NCBI RefSeq assembly: GCF_963666525.1
Contig: NZ_OY762905.1
Location: forward strand, 4,195,501 to 4,259,500
Length of the DNA: 64,000 bases
Direction: 5' to 3'
DNA from: an uncultured Cohaesibacter sp.
GTDB lineage: Bacteria; Pseudomonadota; Alphaproteobacteria; Rhizobiales; Cohaesibacteraceae
Shown here in pieces: positions 60,538 to 64,000 of the stretch. How positions within the stretch are numbered: the stretch's first letter is position 1; each line of letters starts with the position of its first letter. A program made the position numbers and the translations under genes. Below the pieces are notes generated by a model. That model was given only the letters and a program-made list of their open reading frames with translations, had not been told where the DNA came from and did no database searches.

Positions 60538-61386
60538 TTAGTAGACGGTCACGTCAAAGCCGAACCATTTCATCGACAGTTCCTTGATGGTGCCGTCGTC
60601 GCGAGCCGAAGCGATGGCTTCATCGAACATGGCTTTCAGTTCGTCGGAGCCCTTGCGCAGGCCGAGCGAGCTGCCCTTGCCCAGAATGCCGCCCTGGAAA
60701 CGGGGACCAGCCAGAACCATGCCTTTGTTTGCCGGGTCTTTCATGGCGGTGGAGATGTAGGCGGTGGAGGCCATGATGGCATCGACACGGCCGGACATCA
60801 GGTCGAGGTCATGTTCCTGGGTCTTGCCATATTCACGGATCTCGGCAACGTCAGCCAGATTTTCCTGCAGGAAGCGTTCTGCAATGGCAGATGACTGCAC
60901 GCCAATGATCTTGCCTTTGAACAGGGGCTTGATTTCTTCGATGGCTTTCTTGGCTTCTTCCGGTTTGGAAGCAAGCGGGAAGACGTCGCCATTCAGCGGC
61001 AGCTTGGCAAGATCGGAATCTTCAAGCACGCCGAAGGTCTGGCCGGTAGAGCCATAAGGGATCGAGAAGTCGATCACTTCAGCGCGCTTGGCCGTTGCGG
61101 ACATGCCGGACATGATGGCGTCAAACTTGCCGGCGTTGAGTGCCGGAATGATGCCTTTCCAGTCCTGCACGACCCATTCGCATTCCACTTTCATGCGCTC
61201 GCAGAGGATCTTGCCAAGGTCGATTTCAAAGCCTTCCAGCGTGCCATCGGCATTGGTGGAGTTCCACGGAGGGAATGCCCCTTCGGTGCCCAGTTTGACG
61301 GTTTTGATGTCCGAAGCGAGGGCTGGCCCTGCCGCCAGCATTGCTGCTGTCATGGCCACCCCGAGAAGTCGGGTCCAGATTTTCAT
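60538..61386 (-). CDS. Polar amino-acid ABC transporter receptor (HisJ/ArgT family)
   Basis: The 282-residue precursor has a Sec signal peptide ending near ALA (about 24) and a type II family 3 binding fold. Blocks include LGTEGAFPPWNSTNADGTLEG, GFEIDLGKILCERMKVECEW and FDAIMSGMSATAKRAEVIDF, the last containing the ligand-binding Ser/Thr and Arg seen in HisJ and LAO proteins. Those residues bind the alpha-carboxylate and amino group of basic or polar amino acids and opines. It is the last gene of the minus-strand operon. AGGGAAAG precedes ATG 61386; a longer frame reaching into the ATPase gene is not credible. Confidence 0.92.
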   Translation of the reverse strand: MKIWTRLLGVAMTAAMLAAGPALASDIKTVKLGTEGAFPPWNSTNADGTLEGFEIDLGKILCERMKVECEWVVQDWKGIIPALNAGKFDAIMSGMSATAKRAEVIDFSIPYGSTGQTFGVLEDSDLAKLPLNGDVFPLASKPEEAKKAIEEIKPLFKGKIIGVQSSAIAERFLQENLADVAEIREYGKTQEHDLDLMSGRVDAIMASTAYISTAMKDPANKGMVLAGPRFQGGILGKGSSLGLRKGSDELKAMFDEAIASARDDGTIKELSMKWFGFDVTVY

Positions 61387-61456
61387 TTCGCTTTCCCTTC
61401 TGTGGTGATCGCCGGCCGACCGGGATGGCTTGGCCGGAGGTATTGATTGCGGCCTG

Positions 61457-62239
61457 TCAGCCTGCAATGAATTTCTGAAAACGGTCGTTGCTCTTGTCAT
61501 TGAAGAGATCTTCCGGGCTGCCTTCGGCATCAATCTGCCCCTGGTGCAGGAAGACGACGCGGTTGGAGACATCCCGTGCAAAGCCCATTTCGTGGGTGAC
61601 GACCAGCATGGTGCGACCTTCCTCGGCCAGCCCCCGCATGACGCGCAGCACTTCACCGACCAGCTCCGGGTCGAGCGCCGATGTCGGCTCGTCAAACAGC
61701 AGCACATCTGGGTGCTGTGCCAGCGCACGAGCGATGGCCGCGCGCTGTTGCTGGCCACCGGAAAGATGCGAAGGGTAGAAGTCTCGCTTATCGGCAATGC
61801 CGACCTTGTCGAGGATTTCCTTGGCTTCCTCGATGCAGTCCTGCCTGTCACGACCTTGCACATGAATAGGCGCCTCGATGACATTCTCGAGGATCGTCTT
61901 GTGGGACCAGAGATTGAACGACTGGAACACCATGCCGACACGAGTGCGCAGACGATCCACCTGCTTGCGGTCGGCGGGTTTGACGACGCCCTTTCTGTCC
62001 GTCACCAGCCTGATGGTCTCCGCTCCAACCGTAACCGTGCCGGAGGTCGGGATTTCCAGCATGTTGATACAGCGCAGCATCGTCGACTTGCCAGAGCCGG
62101 AAGAGCCGAGAATGGAAACCACTTCGCCTTCATGGGCCTTCAGGGTTACGCCCTTGAGGACTTCGAGATCGCCGAAATACTTGTGCAGATCAGTGAGGCT
62201 GACAGCGACAGCGCTGTTTTGGGAGGCGGGACCGGTCAC
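61457..62239 (-). CDS. Polar amino-acid ABC transporter ATPase (HisP/OccP family)
   Basis: The 260-residue protein has Walker [10 protein letters not shown], signature [16 protein letters not shown], Walker [15 protein letters not shown] and switch THEMGFAR. The insert [23 protein letters not shown] is typical of HisP, NocP and OccP. Translation starts at GTG 62239, overlapping the upstream permease stop by four bases. It serves the two permeases just upstream and the receptor downstream. The group imports basic amino acids and opines; the neighbouring M20 peptidase suggests an N-acylated or peptide-like amino acid could also be relevant. Confidence 0.94.
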   Translation of the reverse strand: MTGPASQNSAVAVSLTDLHKYFGDLEVLKGVTLKAHEGEVVSILGSSGSGKSTMLRCINMLEIPTSGTVTVGAETIRLVTDRKGVVKPADRKQVDRLRTRVGMVFQSFNLWSHKTILENVIEAPIHVQGRDRQDCIEEAKEILDKVGIADKRDFYPSHLSGGQQQRAAIARALAQHPDVLLFDEPTSALDPELVGEVLRVMRGLAEEGRTMLVVTHEMGFARDVSNRVVFLHQGQIDAEGSPEDLFNDKSNDRFQKFIAG

Positions 62240-62973
62240 GAGATTTCTCCAGCAGATTCATTTTCAAGGGCAAGGGCGTTGAGAATGCGTGGCTCGCGCA
62301 GATGCGGCGTCAGCTTGTATTCAAGCGCCATGACGATACGGGTGAGGATGAAGTTGATGGCCAGATAGATGGCCCCGGCCACGATGAAGACCTCGATCAC
62401 CCGGTAGGTCTCGGAGACCAGCTTGGCGGCAAGCCCTGTGATCTCCATGATGGTGATGATGGAGGCCAGAGAGGTTGCCTTGACCATCAGGATGAGCTCG
62501 GTGCCATAGGCTGGCAGAGCCTGCCTTATGGCCAGAGGAAAGACGATGCGGCGGAACAGCATGAAGCCCGACATGCCCGAGGCACGGGCCGCTTCCACCT
62601 GTCCATGGGGCACAGAGAGCAGGCCGCCGCGAATGACCTCACTGGCATAGGCTGCGGTGTTGAGGGTCAGCGCGATGATGGCGCACCAGTAGGGATCCCT
62701 CAGGAATGTCCATGCGAAGGAATGGCGCACCGCCGGAAACTGGCTGAGACCGTAATAGATGAGGAACAGCTGCACCAGCAGCGGCGAGCCGCGGAAGACA
62801 AAGAGATAGCCCTGCGCAAACCAGCCCAGTGGCCGGATGCCCGAGAGGCGCATCGTTGCCAGCAGCAGTGCAAGGAAGGCACCGAGGAAGGTCGACAGGA
62901 AGGCCAGCAGCAGGGTCAAAGGGATGCCGGGGATCAGGGTGATCAGCGACTCCCAGAAGAATTGCATATCCAT
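62236..62973 (-). CDS. Polar amino-acid ABC transporter permease (HisM family)
   Basis: The 245-residue inner-membrane protein has about five helices and the coupling loop [21 protein letters not shown], followed by [20 protein letters not shown], as in HisM/OccM. Its ATG lies in the stop of the preceding permease gene (ATGA), and its own stop overlaps the ATPase start, so all four importer genes are tightly coupled. The two permeases pair as HisQ-HisM. Substrate is presumably that of the HisJ-like receptor. Confidence 0.93.
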   Translation of the reverse strand: MDMQFFWESLITLIPGIPLTLLLAFLSTFLGAFLALLLATMRLSGIRPLGWFAQGYLFVFRGSPLLVQLFLIYYGLSQFPAVRHSFAWTFLRDPYWCAIIALTLNTAAYASEVIRGGLLSVPHGQVEAARASGMSGFMLFRRIVFPLAIRQALPAYGTELILMVKATSLASIITIMEITGLAAKLVSETYRVIEVFIVAGAIYLAINFILTRIVMALEYKLTPHLREPRILNALALENESAGEIS

Positions 62974-63683
62974 CAGCTTCGTCTCACCCCTTTGCTGAAC
63001 CGCTTCTCGGCGGTGTGGAAACTGATGCTGGAGATGGTCGTGATCACCAGATAGAGAATGGCCGCCGCGAAATAGAAGTCAAACGGTTGGCGGGTGGATC
63101 CGGCACCGACCTGACTTTGCCTGAGCAGCTCGACAACGCCCGTGACGGACACCAGCGCCGACTCCTTCAGCACGATCTGCCAGACGTTGCCCAGCCCCGG
63201 CAGGGCATGGCGTAGGACCAGCGGTGCAACGATGCGGCGAAACCGCATCATCCGGGGCATGCCACAGGCAACCGCCGCCTCGATTTCACCCTTGGCAACG
63301 GCCCGGTAGGCGCCTCGGAATACTTCCGTATGCTGGGCGCCCGAGGTGATGCCGATGGCCATGGCACCGGCCACAAAGCCGGGCAGGCCGATGAAACCAT
63401 CCGAGCCGAACAGACGCCCCAGCCATGTGAGAAAGGCGCTGCCGCCGAAATAGAACAGATAGATGACCAGAAGGTCCGGAATGCCGCGCAGGACCGTGGT
63501 GTAGACATCGGCCAGCGCCCGCCAGAAGCGGTTGCCCGATATCTTGGCCCATGCGGCAAAGGCGCCAAAGATGGCGCCGATGGTAAAGCCGCAAAGCGCC
63601 AGCACCATGGTGACCAGAGCGCCCAGCAACATGAAGGCTCCCCAGCCGCCTTCGCCGAAGCCCATCAGTTGAAAGAAGTTCAC
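62973..63683 (-). CDS. Polar amino-acid ABC transporter permease (HisQ family)
   Basis: The 236-residue inner-membrane protein has about five helices, TTVLRGIPDLLVIYLFYFGG and the coupling loop IEAAVACGMPRMMRFRRIVAP with RHALPGLGNVWQIVLKESAL, typical of HisQ/OccQ. AGGAG-like sequence precedes ATG 63683. It is the first importer gene after the M20 peptidase gene, which ends 120 bases upstream. A modest inverted repeat (63744-63749 with 63771-63776) sits in that gap and may limit read-through from the peptidase gene. Confidence 0.92.
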   Translation of the reverse strand: MNFFQLMGFGEGGWGAFMLLGALVTMVLALCGFTIGAIFGAFAAWAKISGNRFWRALADVYTTVLRGIPDLLVIYLFYFGGSAFLTWLGRLFGSDGFIGLPGFVAGAMAIGITSGAQHTEVFRGAYRAVAKGEIEAAVACGMPRMMRFRRIVAPLVLRHALPGLGNVWQIVLKESALVSVTGVVELLRQSQVGAGSTRQPFDFYFAAAILYLVITTISSISFHTAEKRFSKGVRRS

Positions 63684-63803
63684 GGGTTGCTTTCTCCTCG
63701 TCGGGACTGCACCGCCAAACAGCGCAATCGGGAAGTCAGGATTGACGGGGAGACCGGCCGGAGCCGGGATCCCGTCATCGGGTCCGTCTGTTGCTGGAAT
63801 TGC

Positions 63804-64000
63804 CTATTCTGCAGCGTCGGGAAGCTCCGGGTTGCAATAGTCAGGGATCGGGTTGATGAACGGGCGTCCGTTGAGCTTTTCGGCAAAGTCGGCCTTGGCC
63901 GCTTCGATCTTGGCCGGATCAAGGAAAAGCTCGCAGGCCGTTGCCGCCATCACCTTGGCGGTGTGTTCCATGCCTGCATGGGCTGCCGGGGTCTTGCCCT
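63804..64000 (-). CDS. C-terminal part of an M20 amidohydrolase, AbgB-like (runs off the window)
   Basis: Only the last 65 codons lie in the window; the gene continues past base 64000. The visible protein reads GKTPAAHAGMEHTAKVMAA and later GRPFINPIPDYCNPELP before the stop. It resembles the C-terminus of AbgB-type M20 peptidases, where a His/Gly-rich segment near GMxxAAK belongs to the metal and substrate site and the chain ends in a Pro-rich tail. AbgB takes part in cleaving p-aminobenzoyl-glutamate; relatives cleave other N-acyl amino acids. It shares strand with the amino-acid importer and probably the operon, suggesting cleavage of an imported N-acylated amino acid. The family call is moderate because so little is visible. 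Confidence 0.65.
   Translation of the reverse strand, partial: GKTPAAHAGMEHTAKVMAATACELFLDPAKIEAAKADFAEKLNGRPFINPIPDYCNPELPDAAE

Noticed and set aside
60538-61941. 467-codon version of the HisJ-like receptor gene
   Set aside because: The upstream third is the wrong frame of the ATPase gene; a signal peptide and ribosome site place the true start at 61386.

Overview
The window looks like chromosome of a free-living, metabolically flexible alphaproteobacterium. TamA/TamB and periplasmic solute receptors show a Gram-negative envelope. The UgpC-type sugar importers, TctD/TctE-like kinase and regulator, GC-rich codon use and many ATGA-type gene overlaps fit Hyphomicrobiales. AdhE, citrate lyase, a BisC-like molybdoenzyme and pectin/hemicellulose glycosidases suggest a facultatively fermentative plant- or algal-debris degrader, perhaps Cohaesibacter-like; that last guess is only an impression. 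I see no rRNA, tRNA, CRISPR array, insertion sequence or prophage gene.

Layout. 1-4.3 kb: selO diverges from a bisC-like gene, followed by a strong terminator and a 51-residue orphan protein. 4.7-10.6 kb: a GH2 beta-mannosidase, then adhE behind a long leader with nested hairpins. 10.7-17.8 kb: a minus-strand pectin locus (two sugar ABC permeases, ATPase, GH28, GH105) diverging from an AraC regulator; its solute-binding protein is missing. 18.0-18.8 kb: a small Cys-rich membrane protein and a decayed ABC ATPase. 19.1-26.3 kb: an ArsR-type regulator, a palindromic operator, a GH51 arabinofuranosidase and a complete sugar ABC importer.

26.5-39.6 kb is a citrate region: tctCBA, then citC-D-E-F-G-X for citrate lyase and its prosthetic group. 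A small alpha/beta hydrolase follows, then a minus-strand operon of response regulator, TctE-type kinase and an orphan solute-binding protein that probably senses and controls carboxylate use. 40.0-43.3 kb encodes an ammonium-transporter domain fused to PAS, GGDEF and EAL domains. 43.3-49.4 kb is tamA-tamB.

49.8-60.4 kb is the least explained part: a LysR regulator, a long near-perfect palindrome, a ribose-type ABC importer whose second permease is fused to a strictosidine-synthase-like beta-propeller, a second stand-alone propeller, the ABC ATPase, a class IV aminotransferase, an AhpD-like protein and a quinone-oxidoreductase-like enzyme. Gene coupling suggests one uptake-and-processing pathway for an unidentified compound. 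60.5-64.0 kb is a minus-strand polar amino-acid ABC importer behind the 3' end of an M20 (AbgB-like) peptidase that runs off the window.
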